From assembly GCA_965153455.1 (NCBI GenBank), contig OZ234501.1, positions 8,308,001 through 8,372,000 of the forward strand: a DNA stretch of 64,000 bases, read 5' to 3'. Each line of letters begins with the position of its first letter. The stretch's first letter is position 1. The position numbers and the translations under genes are program-made. The notes below the pieces were generated by a model. It saw nothing but the letters and a program-made list of their open reading frames with translations. It searched no databases and was not told the origin of the DNA. Below are positions 1 to 12,686 of the stretch, in pieces. Origin of the DNA: Sphagnum compactum. Its lineage: Eukaryota > Bryophyta > Sphagnopsida > Sphagnales.

Positions 1-1016
1 TCACACACACAAAAGTTGATCAATTTCTCCATGACTTTTCCATCAATTCCTGCTCCTCTTGATCAATTTAGATCTTCAACAGTCCAAAATACTTTTGCAA
101 ATTTCCTCTTTGTGGCTTCTGCTTCAACTGTGCAGAATTGCTTCTTCTTGGGTGCAGTATTGCATCTTCTTCAACTGTGCACTAATGATGGATGTGCAAT
201 GCAGCTGGTTAAGGATCACAGAAACAAACAAACAGACAATGACTGCAAATTATGGCTTCTTCTACTGGCGATGAAATCAGTAGGGTTGTAATAGTCATGG
301 CCACCAGCAGCTTGTTAATTGTGATGAAGGTGATGAAAATTTGACCACTTTGTGAGAATTTCTTGTTTAAAGGTTATGATTGCATTCATTTGTGATGTCA
401 CCTTCAAATTGTTTGTTGTTCTGCTGTTATTTCTCTGGAATTTTTTCATACATTTTATGTATGTGTGTGTGGAGTTGTGTGAAGAGTGGATATGTTGGGA
501 TTGTTATGTGTAAGTAAGCATTTGAGGATTTCTCTTTGGAGAAGTTTGAGGGAAGAAATTAGGAATTTGTGACTCTGTGTAATGATCTCTACACTGAGTT
601 TCTTTGCTTCTTGAAAAGAAGGAAATGTTGAATTGGGTGTTAACAAACAGATACAATCAAAATAAAAATGTATTGTAAGGCCATTTTGCAAAAAGTTTAC
701 GTGTGCATATTTTTACCAGCATGTTGCACTCAATTTGTGGGTATGCTTTGTTTGTGTGACTTTGTCAGTTGTGATGTGAAGTGTTTGGGCACAGGCACCA
801 ATCTATTAGCATATGGCAATTTTTGTTTTGACAATTAGGAACAAGCCATTAGGCCCAAGGGCCCTCTATTGGTGGGAGGAGGAGGCTATGACACTGTCAA
901 CTGACAAGAGTGTGGTGTTAACTTATGTGTTCATCATCTCATAATGCCTCTTATCATCAGGTTCAATCTCACATAAGAGACCTTGCACTGAATGCCCCAC
1001 AGGAGTCATCAAAGAG
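1..1016. other. Intergenic DNA, no gene recognised
   Basis: I see no supported gene here. Open frames are short, lack recognisable domains and carry no splice-consistent extensions. A short TG-rich tract lies near 460-480. The left edge could be flank of a gene outside the window, but nothing shows that. Confidence 0.5.
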
Positions 1017-1164
1017 CTTTCTACAACTCCATACATGGACACCATTGTATTGCTTAACCACTTTCTTTCTACAACTCCATATGTGGACACCATTGTATTG
1101 CTTAATCACTTTCTTTCTACAACTCCTTATGGGGACACCAATGTAATGCTTAACCACTTTCTTG
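1017..1164. repeat. 48-bp tandem repeat, three units
   Basis: Three head-to-tail units begin at 1017, 1065 and 1113, each starting CTTTCTACAACTCC and running through GGACACC and TGCTTAA. Spacing is exactly 48 bp both times, so any reading frame through it is periodic; this explains the repetitive peptides seen on both strands. Divergence between units is low, mainly in the ATACATGG / ATGTGGAC / TTATGGGG segment. It is a small minisatellite in non-genic DNA. Confidence 0.9.
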
Positions 1165-4100
1165 CACACATAGTGGAGGGAGGAGAGAAGAAAGGATGAC
1201 CCCAATTCCTGCATCGACCAAAAATTTACATAGTGGTTCCATGGTAGCCTGAAGGGTGCAAGCTGATTCACTCAGGTCTCCCAAACTACAACAGACAGAG
1301 CATGTTTAAACAAAACTTGAATGCTGAAAACTTCTGAAGAACAAACAGGAAATGGTCTCCAGAGAAAGGTCTTTCCATGATTATGTAAATTTTGTAGGTG
1401 TCCACATTGACTAGGTTTCTATTAACGGCCTCATCATTTGAAGGCATTGTGGCATCATAAGTCACGGGTATGCATAGGGTACTTCAAGATGCACCCTTGG
1501 AAACTAGAGAGCTCCGCAAAATGACAGATATTTTCCAATATGATGCCTTCACAATGTCCTTCACTCTTGTTTGTCCATGTGTGCAGCATGTATCAATCTG
1601 TGTGGTCTTGCATGCAGTCTTACCAAATCAGAAAGTGCAAGCAACAAAAACAGGTTACCGCTTATTCCATGAGCTATTAAATGTATGGCATTATATTGAA
1701 TTGTATGCAGAGGCCACAAACACAAAGCATCCGTGATGATACAGCCCACAGAAAGTACACTACCACAGCCCTTCAGCAAGTTTGTATTGCCAAAGTATTC
1801 AGAACCTGAAATCATTCTCAGCTGGTCACTCCTCAACCGGAGGTTGATTAACCATTTTTGCACAGCTAATGCACAGGGTTAAATGGGTTTTGCAATCTAC
1901 ATTACAAGTTGGGGGGAGGGGTTTCTTCCCAGGGTCCTGATGCATTGTTCAAGTGCAGAAAAATGAGCAAGTTTCATATCAACTACTAGATCTTCTATCT
2001 TATCGAAAGGTGAGAAAGAAAGGGATACCTAACATCGTGCAAAAACTTTTTCCTCACAAATCTCTGCCGTACAAATCTTTAACTCTCTTCATCCTTGCAG
2101 GCAATGTAAGGCCTTTTGGAGGAGGAGTCATCTTCCTCCCCAGCTGAAATTGGTACCTGCAACAATGGCAGAACAAGATTGAATGTCAGTGTAGTGACTG
2201 AAGGTGATCAATGAATTGGCCCTTGCACTGGCTGCAGATCCTCCTTGCCATTTCAACCTCATAAGCCACATCTACATGTTTTGCACTGCATTCACACAGA
2301 GAGATGTGATGAAATAACATTGTTTCCAAGGAATTATTAGTCTAGATTAAAGCTTTTAAGTTTATTGTAAATTATGGGGCATCGCAAAAGAAAATGGCAG
2401 AACAAGTGCTATCCCTGCTGAGTGTGCATTGAGATGGAACACTAAATATTATTACAAGGCACCCATCATGTCAATTGAAATTGATTCCTTCTACAACTTT
2501 CCACTTGCATCAAACCCATCAAGACCATGCATACTAGCCACTCCTGTTGCTAGATCCACAATTATAAACTTCTTCATCATATCAACAGGACAAACACAAC
2601 AATACAAGCCTTTAGCATGACTCAACACAGAAGGGATTGGCTGCTCACAACGTTCTCACCATTAAAGCTTGTTGGCACTTTTGTTTTGTTTCCACAACAT
2701 TCAGTTGCCCATTATTGAATGGAGAATTGGAAGGCAAAGAATATACAAGCACAACAGATGTCATTGTAGTCATTTACAAATTGCCGCAATGTTGGATTGA
2801 AGAATGGGTAAGGTCACATTGTTAGGTTGAAAAATGCTTAAACTTAGGCCATTAAGCTGGCAACAAAACAAAAAATAAATCTAACGACTACACTTACCCA
2901 TGATTTCCAGCATGCATTTTCTTAGTGCTCTACGAAATATGCACCTCTAGATGTGGAAGTTGGTGCACACAAAAAACCCCATGATATCAAACTTGATGAA
3001 GCAAATTGAACAATTTTACAAATGTACAAATAAACAACTACATTTAGATTATGTTTCTATTGTCATACCACAACCAAAGAGCTATGGCATTAAGAGAATC
3101 ATCAGTGCTACATACTGAAACCAGTGAAAATATGACAAAGTGCGAGTCTTCCACCTTCACCATCTCAAACTCACAAAACAAATCCAATTTGCACATACAA
3201 GAGATTTCCTATCCTCCCTAATTATTGATTAGGAATTAATAGAAGAAATGCTTTTACTGTTTATGAGCACATGTTTGCATCCTGCAATGCAATATTTGTG
3301 TTGTTGGATTGCTACTTCAAAACAAAAGCCATAGAAGGAAAGTTGCATTCTAATGAGATGTACAAAGAAATTGGAGAGGATAATCAAAGCTTCTCACCAA
3401 GAAGGAGAACCCATCAAACCATTCAAAACTGGTTTGATTCCACACCTATTATTACACACACAACTAACTACAAGCAAAACTATCGTGGAAATTGTTGAGG
3501 TCTCTTATACTAAATTCTAGGTGGTAATTAGTTAGGTTTTGTCAACATCAGATATACCAATTCTCTTGAGCTCATGAGAACCTCATGAGAATCCTGTAGA
3601 CTGCCTTCTTAACAATTGGGAAGCAAAATCTCTTTTTTTACATATATTGCAATCACATCACATGAATGTGCTAATTGCTAACCATGCATACCTTTCTCGA
3701 TGATTTCAACATGAACTCGGGTTCTCTGGAAACAATCTCCCACTAATGCACAGCAGATTTTTATTTGTCCTTGGGTTGTGTGGAAACAATAATTGCTACT
3801 GCTAATCAATTGAAGATCATTTTCTTGTCCCTGGTTTATCTGCAAACATTATCTTGCTAATGGATAGCAGATTTCAGTGTCCTTGAGTTATGTGCAACTA
3901 TGGTCTTGCTGATTTTCCTAAGTAGCAAGCAAGCTGTGAGAGAATGCTCTCTGCAGTGATGTTTTTGAATGGCTGCTTTATACTCCACATCCTCATACAC
4001 AATTGTGTATCATTTGCACCATTGTGTGTGATTGTTATGTAATCTTGTGTGTAGACATAAAACACAAAGTTTCCATGGAAAAGCAAGTTGAATACATGAC

Positions 4101-4336
4101 ATCACAGATCATACATATGTTGATATTTTTCCAACCAACAACATTCAACATTGCTGTACTTTACATCTTCTTCCTTCGCCCACATATTTATCCATTGTCT
4201 TTTGACCAAAGTTTGATCACAAAATCAAGTAGATCCAATACACGATTTAAGAAGTTTTTCTTGTACTCTCAAAAGAATTAAGCTTGACACCACACTGAAC
4301 TCATTGCAATATTTAGTATATTATGCCTCTCATAAC
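1165..4336. other. Intergenic DNA, no gene recognised
   Basis: About 3 kb without a convincing gene. The longest open frames (1470-1736, 3271-3498 and 4003-4281, plus strand) show no domain I recognise. Between 3715 and 3900 there is weak internal repetition of a segment containing a TGTGGAAACAAT / CTGCAAACATTAT motif, too diverged to call as an array. Confidence 0.45.
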
Positions 4337-6231
4337 CAATGTTGTCCAGTTCTCGGTTTTGATAAGAACCTTGAGTTTGGGTTTTTGCTGTTCCATTTTT
4401 TTTAAGGAACCTTCAGTGCAGTTCTGCAAAACCTAACAACTCATGCATTAGGAATTGGCCAGAGAAACAGACCAGTACCCTGAACCAGCTGGTTGCAGCT
4501 TGTAACTTGTCACACCTGCAGGAATATTGACCTTCACTATGGCAGGGTTTGAGGTTCACGAACAACCTTGTGTACAGTTTTCAAGCATTCTCTTTGGGCA
4601 CGCAACTTCAATTAGCAAAGGGTTTTAGAGGTAACAATTGACAATCTCTGTGCAGGTACAGATGCTCAACTTACAATCTGCAGAAAATTTGATCAGATTT
4701 ATGTGCAACAAACCCTTAGGATATGCTGGTCTCCATGGCAACACATTGATGCAAAATTCCTGTAAGCAGCAAGAATGCTGAATTAGCTACAAACCAACTA
4801 AAAAACTTAAAGCGGGCTCTTAGGTATTCCTTGCAGAAAGAGTTTCTTTTGTTAATAAGATGGGGATAAAGAGGTGCCATTTTCTATTTTAAATTTTTTG
4901 GGGTCTCAGGATACACTGCACCATTCTTAATTCCTTCATCTTCTTTTGCAAGTGTGTGCAATTTAACAAGCATTGTGGGAGATGCTGCCTATTTCATGGA
5001 GTTGTATATACCAAACCTAAAAGGAGTTAGCAGAAACTAGATCCAGAGGATTCAAATGTTGAAATTATGATCAAAAGATGTACTCTAAAGTTGCAGGACA
5101 AAATGAACTTTAACTAAGATATGCTGCAGAGCAGCATGGCTATGGGTGATTGATGGGCACAGATTGCAGACTTACAGACTCTATAAGCTGCATCAGGAAA
5201 TACAGGATGGGCCAATTGCAATTCTCTACTTCCATACATGTGAGCAGCAGGTGACAACTCCCCCTGGGATCTTGACATTGAGGAGAGAGAATCTACGAAT
5301 CCCTGCCCCAACCACTCAAGCTTTGGCTTGAAGCAGTCTACATTGTGCATTCAGGTATCCACTCAAGATTGCTCCTTGCTACCCTCAGTCGGTCGGTCCT
5401 TCCTAAGTGAGGGGTTAGTGGTGATGAGTTCCTTCCTGCTCTCTCTATTCAAGCCATTGGGGGGTTTGCATTGCACCAGAGACATATGAATAGATGAAGT
5501 TTATGTAAAGCATTGAGAAAGACATACTTGGAACTGGTTGCAAGGGCACTAGGAATGTAGATATTTCTAATGATCATCTGGATATTATTCATTGAGTATC
5601 ATCGAGGCATGTCTGCATTAGCTTAAGATGAGATGGAAATCCTTCTTCTCATGTTTAGCTTCCAGCCTTATAGAAATAATTGTAGAATTTAGAAAATCGA
5701 AGGTTTTTAGGGTTTAGGTTTTTTGTTTTTAGGGTTTGAGGGAAGAGAGCTCAAGCTTTTTTATGTATGTTCTCCATTGCCGCAAACCGCAAACCTCCTT
5801 GAATGTGACCTTGGCTGGAACACCAGAGGATGTCGCCATTTTGAAGAGTGCTTTTACTCAACACTCGTGATGGTGTGGGCGCAAACTATGAAGGACGACG
5901 AAGAAGGTAATTTATAATTTTGGATTTTAAGAAAATAATAACAACAATTCTCTTTTTTTTTCATTCAATATGCATTATCATCTCTCTTCTTTGTTGGCAT
6001 TTTGTGTGGTGCTATGTGTATGTTCTATCGCTATCCAATCACTTTCTTCTACATTTATCGTTTATCCTTCTTCCAAGAGCTTGGGAGCTCAAGGTTTGAA
6101 GTTTGAATCTTCATTGCAAGTCGTCATTTTCGCTTACTTGTTTCCTCGTTGAATGCTTTCACCTTTGTAGTGACGACCATTGCCATTACCACATCCCCCT
6201 TTTATATCTACTACCTATTGTTGCCATGGCA

Positions 6232-6414
6232 TCTTCTTCAATTGGGATCCTGAGTGCTAGTGCCCAAGCCACTAAAAATAATGTTGTTTATGTTGTTGCT
6301 AGGCCCATCGCAAGATACGGTAGCAACAACAGCAATGTCAATGGTTTGGCTTGGAACTCAAGCTTCATAGCGATGACAACTTTCTTGACCAGGAAGAGCT
6401 GTTGGAAACAATGA
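6232..6414 (+). pseudogene. Unrecognised short ORF, possibly hAT 5' region
   Basis: An open frame runs through MASSSIGILSASAQATK and an Asn/Ser-rich stretch, stopping at 6414. I do not recognise it. It lies directly upstream of the hAT BED-finger relic in the same direction, so it may be the leader or N-terminal part of the transposase gene, or a separate remnant. A true protein-coding role is unlikely given its isolation. Confidence 0.2.
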
Positions 6415-6418
6415 AAAA

Positions 6419-7328
6419 GCATCTTGTTTGGTGGAAGCCTCACCAAAGGACCTCACACACTTGGGTGTTCTTAAAGGTAAACAACAATCAACAAGTTGAT
6501 TTGAAGTAAAGCCAAGTCATGCGATGCATTATTTGCCATAGAAAGACAATTGGCCCTGAAATTATGGCCTTACGCACAAGGTGTCATAAAAGCCTCATCG
6601 CGTACAGTAAGTCCAATGGCATATCAGCCATGACGAAACATGAGGAGCAAGACCATGCCTCTTTGTTGAGGCAGTTTAGGGAGGAGCTTGGGTCTCATTC
6701 CTAATCGCCTTCTGATCGTGAACTTCCAATTAAGCGACAGCAAGTAGCCCCGAGTTCCATTTTGGGTTTTGTTTCCTTCCCACACCCTTTCCCGAAAGAT
6801 CATGAAATGCAAAAAAGGTTTTTGGAAGATGTAATGTTATTCATGATTAAGAGTTTTTTGCCACTAAGGACTATGAAGTTTGTTTTGTTCCAAAGGTTGG
6901 CTCACCAATTATGCTCGAGGGTGAGCTTTCCATCTAGAAAGGTTTTCACCAAACAGGTTCTTCTTTCCTTGGTGAACATGACCTTGACCAAATTTGTGCA
7001 ACCTACCTTGGCAGAATGTTTGACCACCACATGCACTTTTGATGCGTCTTTATAATGGTTGTTAATTTTCTATGTCTTTATAATGGTTGTTAATTTTCTA
7101 TCCACCAATTCGGAGTTGAAGCATGTCACAATTGGGTTATTTGAGGCCAATGATACGAATGGTGCTACCATGGCCATGAAGCTAAAACAAACCCTCAACA
7201 AATTTGGGTCCACCCAAAAAATTATGGCCTATGTCAAGGATAAGGGCTCCAACTTGGCCACTTGTGCTAAGAGATGCCTTTGCACTATTAGTGGTTAGTG
7301 GCCACCACCACCTTTCTTGCTCCAAGAG
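6419..7328 (+). pseudogene. hAT transposase relic, BED finger and N-terminal core (copy 1)
   Basis: Broken frames together resemble the N-terminal half of BED-zinc-finger hAT transposases. Around 6419-6700 there is HTWVFLKVN, then CIICHRK and SNGISAMTKHEEQDH, the Cys and His parts of a degenerate BED finger. 6762-7052 gives FLEDVMLFMIKSFLPL and a block ending in TFDASL, the usual position of FDLW in this family. 7059-7298 gives ELKHVTIGLFEANDTNGA and KIMAYVKDKGSNLATC, typical of the core (DEGSNLNT is the common form). Stops after 6704, 7055 and 7298 and frame changes show it is a pseudogene. The C-terminal half resumes near 9351, after a tandem array. Confidence 0.75.
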
Positions 7329-7884
7329 GTGAGGATTCAAAAAATACAAGTTTGCATCTCACTTGGAAAAGCACTATAGACAAGCAAGATGATCAGCTCT
7401 AGCACATTACGACGTTAAACCTTAAACCTTTAATTCTCTCGTACAAAATTTGACAAGTTATATTAATTAACATTCTCCTCCTACCTTGTAAAAAAAGAAA
7501 AATATTCTCCTTAAGCTTAGTTAAATGGATATGCATTGTTGCGATGAGGGCAACATCAAAATAATCAATCTCCGGTTGTTTTGTGATTTGTATAGAGAAC
7601 ATCCTTTGGAAACATTTGTCCAAGGATGGCAAATATGGGATAATTAAAGAACTAACAAATAACCAAAAAACTTTTCTGCATTTAGTATTGTGAAAGTGTT
7701 AATGAACCTTAAATCGGGCCTCCATTTGACAAGGCCTTTCAAACGGCCAAACAACACATCAGAGTGGATTGTCCATTCATGAGCCTCATCAAACATGATC
7801 ACAAAATAAGAAACAAACTCCTCATGTGAAATTTCCCATCGTTGATTTACTTTTTTTTTAGATCTTTAAATGCCTCATTCATTT
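7329..7884 (+). other. Spacer inside hAT copy 1, before the tandem array
   Basis: AT-rich DNA between the two halves of the transposase relic. It begins CAAGAG followed by GTGAGG at 7328, a plausible 5' splice site, so 7329-9300 may descend from an intron. No protein similarity is visible in either direction. Confidence 0.35.
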
Positions 7885-9270
7885 GATTTCAGCTCGTGTG
7901 GCTTTTTTTTTTCATTTTCAACTCCTTAATGGCCTCAATTAATTTAAAATGAGATTTGCCACCATGGATTTTAAGTGAGCTTCACCAGATCTGATGAAAT
8001 TGTTTTGTTTGATTTCAGCTCTTTTATGATGCCCATTCAAATTCAGGTTCAAATGTGATTTATTTATAAACTATTTGCAGCCTCGGTTGATTTTAAATGA
8101 CCTTTATTGGATCTAGTGAATTTGTTTAATTTGATTTCAACTCTGTTTTGCCCATTCAAATTAGGGTTCAAATGTTTAGATGTTTAATGTAACTTATTTA
8201 TAACCATTTGTGGCCTCAGATTATTTTAGGGTAACTTCCCAAGATTTGATTGGGTTTCTTTGTTTGATTTCAACTTTGTTATGCCCCATTTAAATTAGGG
8301 TTCAGCTTTCAAATGTTTAAATGCTTAATGTAAATTATTTACAAACCATTTGTGACCACGGATTATTTTAGGTGAGTTTCCCAGGTTGTGATTGGGTTTC
8401 CACCTTTGATTTCAGCTTTGTTATACCCCATTTAAATTAAGGTTCAAATTTTAAATCTACATATGCTCAATGTAAATTATTTGTAAACCATTTGTTGCTT
8501 CAGTTTATTTTTTGTGAGCTTCCCAGGTTGTAATTGGGTTTCCATCTTTGATTTCAACTTTGTTATGCCCCATTTAAATTAGGGTTTAAATTTTATTGGT
8601 ACATATGCTTAATGTAAATTATTTATAAACCATTTGTTGTTTTGTTTTATTTTTTGTGAACTTCCCAGGTTATGATTGGTTTTCCATCTTTGATTTCAAC
8701 TTTCTTATGCCCCATTTAAATTAGGGTTTAGATGTTCAAATGTTTAAATGCTTAATGGTTTGATAAAATATTTTAATAATCCTTGATGGAGTTGGTTGGT
8801 TTAAATTAGTCTTCTTGGGTTATGAGTGGGTTTCTTTCATTGATTTTAGTTTTGGTATGCCCAATTTTGAATTAAGGTTTAGATGTTTAGATCATTAATG
8901 GTTCAATGAAAGATTTTTATAAACCCTTGCTAGAGCTAGTTGATATAAGGTGAGCTTCTTGGGTTATGATCAGGTTTATTTCATTGATTTGAGCTTTATT
9001 ATGCCTAGTTTGAATTAAGGTTCAGATGTTGAGATCATTAATGCCTTGATGAAAGATTTTTATAAACCTTTGATGGAGTTGGTTGATTTAAGAGGTGAAC
9101 TTCTTGGGTTATCGTTGGGTTTCTTTCATTGATTTTAACTTTGTTATGCCCCATTTCAAAATTAGGGGTCAAAGTTCAAATGTTTAATGGCTTGATGTGA
9201 TTAATTTGGGGTTGCTTAATGGGTTCAATTGAATTAAGGTGAGTTTTTATGGTTTTGATTGGGTTTTTAA
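7885..9270 (+). repeat. Degenerate tandem array of about 120-150 bp units inside the hAT relic
   Basis: About ten to eleven units start with a TTTGATTTCA(G/A)CTTTGTTATG-like block near 7885, 8011, 8133, 8266, 8408, 8550, 8692, 8842, 8986 and 9131. Spacing grows from about 122 to 150 bp. Each unit continues through GCCCATTTAAATTAGGGTTC, AATGTTTAAATGCTTAATG and TTATTTATAAACCATTTG, then TTTTAGGTGAG, a CCCAGG block and GATTGGGTTTC. The three units at 8408-8842 have a constant 142-bp period and are the best conserved. The array sits between the N- and C-terminal halves of the transposase and replaces the part normally encoding the central core. Confidence 0.88.
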
Positions 9271-9350
9271 ATAGGTTTGCAAGTCGTGTTTTGTTGTTTC
9301 AAGATGCAGTGACTTAACAACATGTAATTACGTTGTGTTATAATTGACAA

Positions 9351-10345
9351 ATGGCGACTTCGCAAAGTCGTATTTCGTCTCCAAGAACTTGGGCAGTATG
9401 TGAAGCAGTGATGAAAGTGTTGTCATCGATCATGACTTGTTGTGTCCTAAATCAGAGCCATGGACATTGGTTGCTTGGGGACGCAGTGCAATTCATCATC
9501 ACCAAGACACGTGAGGTTCACGATGAAATTGGTCATGTGGTTAACCCCGATGGCATGGGTGATCCATAGGCAAGTGTGTTTGATGTAAAGTTGACAGAGT
9601 TGGTGATTTGCATGAAGTGACAAATTTTGGAAGTTTTTCAACCTTTCCTCTCTTTTATGCATGCATTTGAAAAAAAAAAACACACAATATGTTGGCATTG
9701 ATGCTCGATCCTTGATTCAAGAATATGCGGTTGGTGATGAATTACCTAGGTCGTGAACCCACATCTGCATTGGTCAAGGAATATGATGTTCATTTGAAAA
9801 GCCTTTGCTGGTGCAGTGCTGCAAGGTGATGATCCCTTTTTCGTGGGAGGTGGAGGTTCAAGTGTAGGACAATTAGGGTGACAACAATGATCTATTTCAA
9901 ACCTCGAAAACTAATGCAAAAGGTATATTTCAAGCAGTCGCACAGGAGCTTGATGAATTGCGCCACCACCCTATTGATGTAGACACCTGCAAATGTGCAT
10001 TGTTTTGGTGGTGCATTCATGAGCAGAAGTAACCAATGGTGAGAATGTTGGCTCGACAAATCCTTGGGATTCCAACAAGCCAAATTGAGACGGAGTGGAT
10101 TTTCTCCATTGTCGGAATCCTCATTGCATTTTAGAAGTGTCGTCTGCAAATTGATCACCTCAACTAGATGAATTTTCTGAACAAAAATTGACTTGATGAT
10201 CTAAGGGTTGGGTGTTTTAAGCCTTCTGACCTTGTAGGTGCATGCAAAGCAAAATCAAATTTGTCGAAAGAGCTTGATGCAAAGTTTGAAGAGGAGGTCA
10301 AGTGGGAAAAATTCCCGGATATCTGTGATTTCCCAAATTGATTTC
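9351..10345 (+). pseudogene. hAT transposase relic, C-terminal half (copy 1)
   Basis: 9351-9569 encodes RTWAVCEAVMKVLSS and LNQSHGHWLLGDAVQF, a block found again in the relic at 60.5 kb (there LAISRTMVKVLSP and NQSRGHWLLGD). Around 10030-10200, across stops, the sequence reads LARQILGIPTSQIETEWIFS and RLQIDHLN, which is the hAT C-terminal dimerisation region; relatives read GSQIETERVFSLAG, so this copy has Trp where Arg is normal. Multiple in-frame stops (for example after HEQK and before KCRLQ) make it a pseudogene. The C-terminal tail fades out near 10345. Confidence 0.75.
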
Positions 10346-10700
10346 CAATTTGTTGATTTGAATGTTCCTTGTTCCTTGGACCCGCATACCATGGAAATTT
10401 TTTTTGTCTTCTGTTTTGAGCTATGGATTCTTTTTATCATATTGTGTTTTTATCACTCACCTTGGATTATGGCTGATTGTGTATGTAGGTTTGGCAAAGC
10501 AGAAGTCTTTGAATTGCATTCATTACTTCATAGAGCTGTTGTTCAAACTTCTAACTTCAAATCTTCAAGCTTGAAACATAATTTGGTTTTTGAAACTTAA
10601 AAACATGCAAAAAACTTGAATGGAGGTTTTAAATAATTGGAACTGGCCGGTTCTTAGAAATTCCAATTTTTAAAAAACCCGTAACTGGCAGTTCATATAC

Positions 10701-10724
10701 AAATCAAAGAACCGCACAACGCTG
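10701..10724 (-). repeat. Candidate hAT terminal inverted repeat (right end, copy 1)
   Basis: Read on the minus strand, the end is CAGCGTTGTGCGGTTCTTTG. It resembles CAGTGTTGTTCGGTT at 36961 and CAATGTTGTCCAGTTCTCGG at 4337. The 10620-10700 segment inside it is rich in AACTGG/CCGGTT motifs, as subterminal regions of hAT elements often are. No matching 8-bp target duplication was found. Confidence 0.5.
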
Positions 10725-11744
10725 GTGTTTACACATACTTCTCAATAGTGTGGTTGTAGTGTAGTAACATGGACTCAAAGGCCTTCATCATTTGTGCTCT
10801 AGTGTGTGAAACTGTGAAACATCATACACTAAAATTCTATTGTATATGTGTGAAATGCACATGAAAATCTCAAAAGAGTACTCATTTTTGGACAGGAGCC
10901 CGCTTCATTCCAAAGTGTAGTTTCCAGTAGACATCCTAAGGCAATGGACGGCACATAATCAGTAAATTAAAAGAGAAAGGAATTGGGTGTGATTCAGACA
11001 TCTTCACCAACTATTAAGCACATGAGAATGCAAATTGAAAGAAACCAAATGAATGGAAACTTGCAAGATTGGAAATGGCACATATGCTCACAGGATGGGC
11101 AAGTTGCAGTACCTGAAGTTGTATGGGAGCATGAGCAAGAGCTCAAATCAAGACCTTTGATGGACTATGGATTGGATGTTGATCCACTGCAGATGTGGAG
11201 CGCATGTTTTTTGTAAATACCATTTTCACTTCACCCTACAAATTATAAATTACATTATGTCCATGAATCTTACACTTTTTGCCAACTCCATAGGGCTGCT
11301 TAACACTCACTTTCGTTAGCTGGCATGAACAAATTACCAGCACCAACCAAAATGAAGATGCCTTCAGACAACTGCAAAATGTCAGACACAATGCAGACTT
11401 GAAGGAGGGAAAATACCAAACATTACTAGCACAGCTGTAGAGAAATGGAGAAGGCATATCACAAGCAACTCAACTTGACTCCAAACATGAATGCAGAAAG
11501 CAGTGTAAACATCATCACAAGTACAGTTGTAAAGCACCCTAAACAAAATTGCAAGAATTTTCTAGAAGCATCTCCAAAAGACAGTTGGTCTATGTGTAGA
11601 ACACACACTCGCACACACATATTTGACAATGGGTCCAAGCAAAAGCCCTCAGATTTTAACCAGAAGCCCAAATCCACTCAACACATACAAATTCAGTGAG
11701 CAAAATCAAGAGCAAAGGAACAATCACAGGGGATCCCATTTGAC
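10725..11744. other. Intergenic DNA with one unrecognised 77-aa ORF
   Basis: 10983-11216 (+) is open for 77 codons (starts MGVIQTSSPT, ends MWSACFL) with no recognised domain. It could be an exon remnant, but no convincing splice partners are visible. The rest is non-genic and becomes repetitive towards 11745, where the array downstream of the TPX2-family gene begins. Confidence 0.35.
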
Positions 11745-12575
11745 CAAAATCCATGGGGCAAACTTTATTACCCAAGAGAACCAATCAAGCACATATGCAA
11801 ATTTCACAAATTCTTTTCACAATCATATTGACAAAAAATGCACCATGAGAAAGAATCATGCACTCGTATTATGCACATTCCACAGAATCTTTTGCACCTA
11901 ATTGATAAAACACTTTATGAGAAAGAATCACACAATCACGTCTGCAACTTCCATTCAGATTCTTTCAAAATCAGATTGATAAAATGCCCCATGTGAGAAA
12001 GAATCAAGCACTCATGTACGCACATTTCACAGAAACATATCTTTCACAAAAGTATTGCCAGTTTCTCCATCATCAGGATCAATCAAACACTCATATGTGC
12101 AGAATAATTTAACAGATTTTTCCACAATCAGATTTTGACAAAATGCACCATCAGAATCAAGCATTTACTACATATGCATACTTACAGATTCTAAACTCAC
12201 AATTGGATTGACAAAATACTCAATGAGAATCAAACATTTACGTAGTATGCAGATTTGACAGATTCTAAGTACCAGTCAGGTTAACAAACTGCTCCATGAG
12301 AAGAATCAATCAACCAAGCACCCACATCATGTGCAAATTTGACAGCTTCCTTCTAAGTACTACAATCGGGGTTGACAAAATGCTCCATGTGGAGAATCAA
12401 TCAACCAAGCACCCACATCATGTGCAGATTTGACAGATTCCTGCTAAGTACCACAGTCAGGGTCAACAAAATGCTCCATGAGAATCAATCAATCCAGCAC
12501 CCAGAACATGTGCAGATTTGACAGATTCTTTCACAAAAGTTCTTGACAAAAATGCTCCATGAGAGAGAGAAAATC
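11745..12575. repeat. Degenerate minisatellite of about 72-94 bp units, downstream of the TPX2-family gene
   Basis: Units share GACAAAATGCTCCATGAGAA, AATCAATCAAGCAC, CATATGTGCAGATTTGACAG and ATTC-rich blocks. The TTGACAAAATGC-type core recurs near 11830, 11905, 11978, 12135, 12210, 12283, 12372, 12466 and 12545. The three units nearest the gene (12283-12545) are longest and most alike, sharing CACCCACATCATGTGCA. The array ends about 110 bp from the stop codon of the minus-strand gene at 12687, so part of it may lie in that gene's 3' UTR or termination region. Confidence 0.85.
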
Positions 12576-12686
12576 ACTCCATCGGGACGACATCATTGAC
12601 GATTTATAGCATCCACTTCTGTGTCTGCTTGAGTCAGGAGAATTTAGAGTTGTACAACAGCTGCATGATGAAAGAATTCCTCCTCT

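Larger units (their letters stand above)
4337..10724 (+). mobile_element. Degenerate hAT-family DNA transposon, copy 1 (probable full extent)
   Basis: The interval contains broken pieces of a BED-finger hAT transposase in the expected order on the plus strand (about 6420-10345). It is bounded by two related end sequences in inverted orientation: CAATGTTGTCCAGTTCTCGG at 4337 and, on the minus strand from 10724 downward, CAGCGTTGTGCGGTTCTTTG. The right-hand form also matches CAGTGTTGTTCGGTT at 36961, at the equivalent end of copy 2, so CAGNGTTGTNCGGTT is a candidate terminal inverted repeat; CAGNG fits hAT termini. The 8-bp flanks (CTCATAAC and GTGTTTAC) do not match, so the left boundary is less certain. 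The coding parts are broken by stops and by a 2-kb tandem array, so the copy is dead. Confidence 0.55.

Noticed and set aside
4337-4356. Left terminus of hAT copy 1 as certain
   Set aside because: Sequence resembles the other ends, but the 8-bp flank does not match the right flank, so only a tentative boundary is given.
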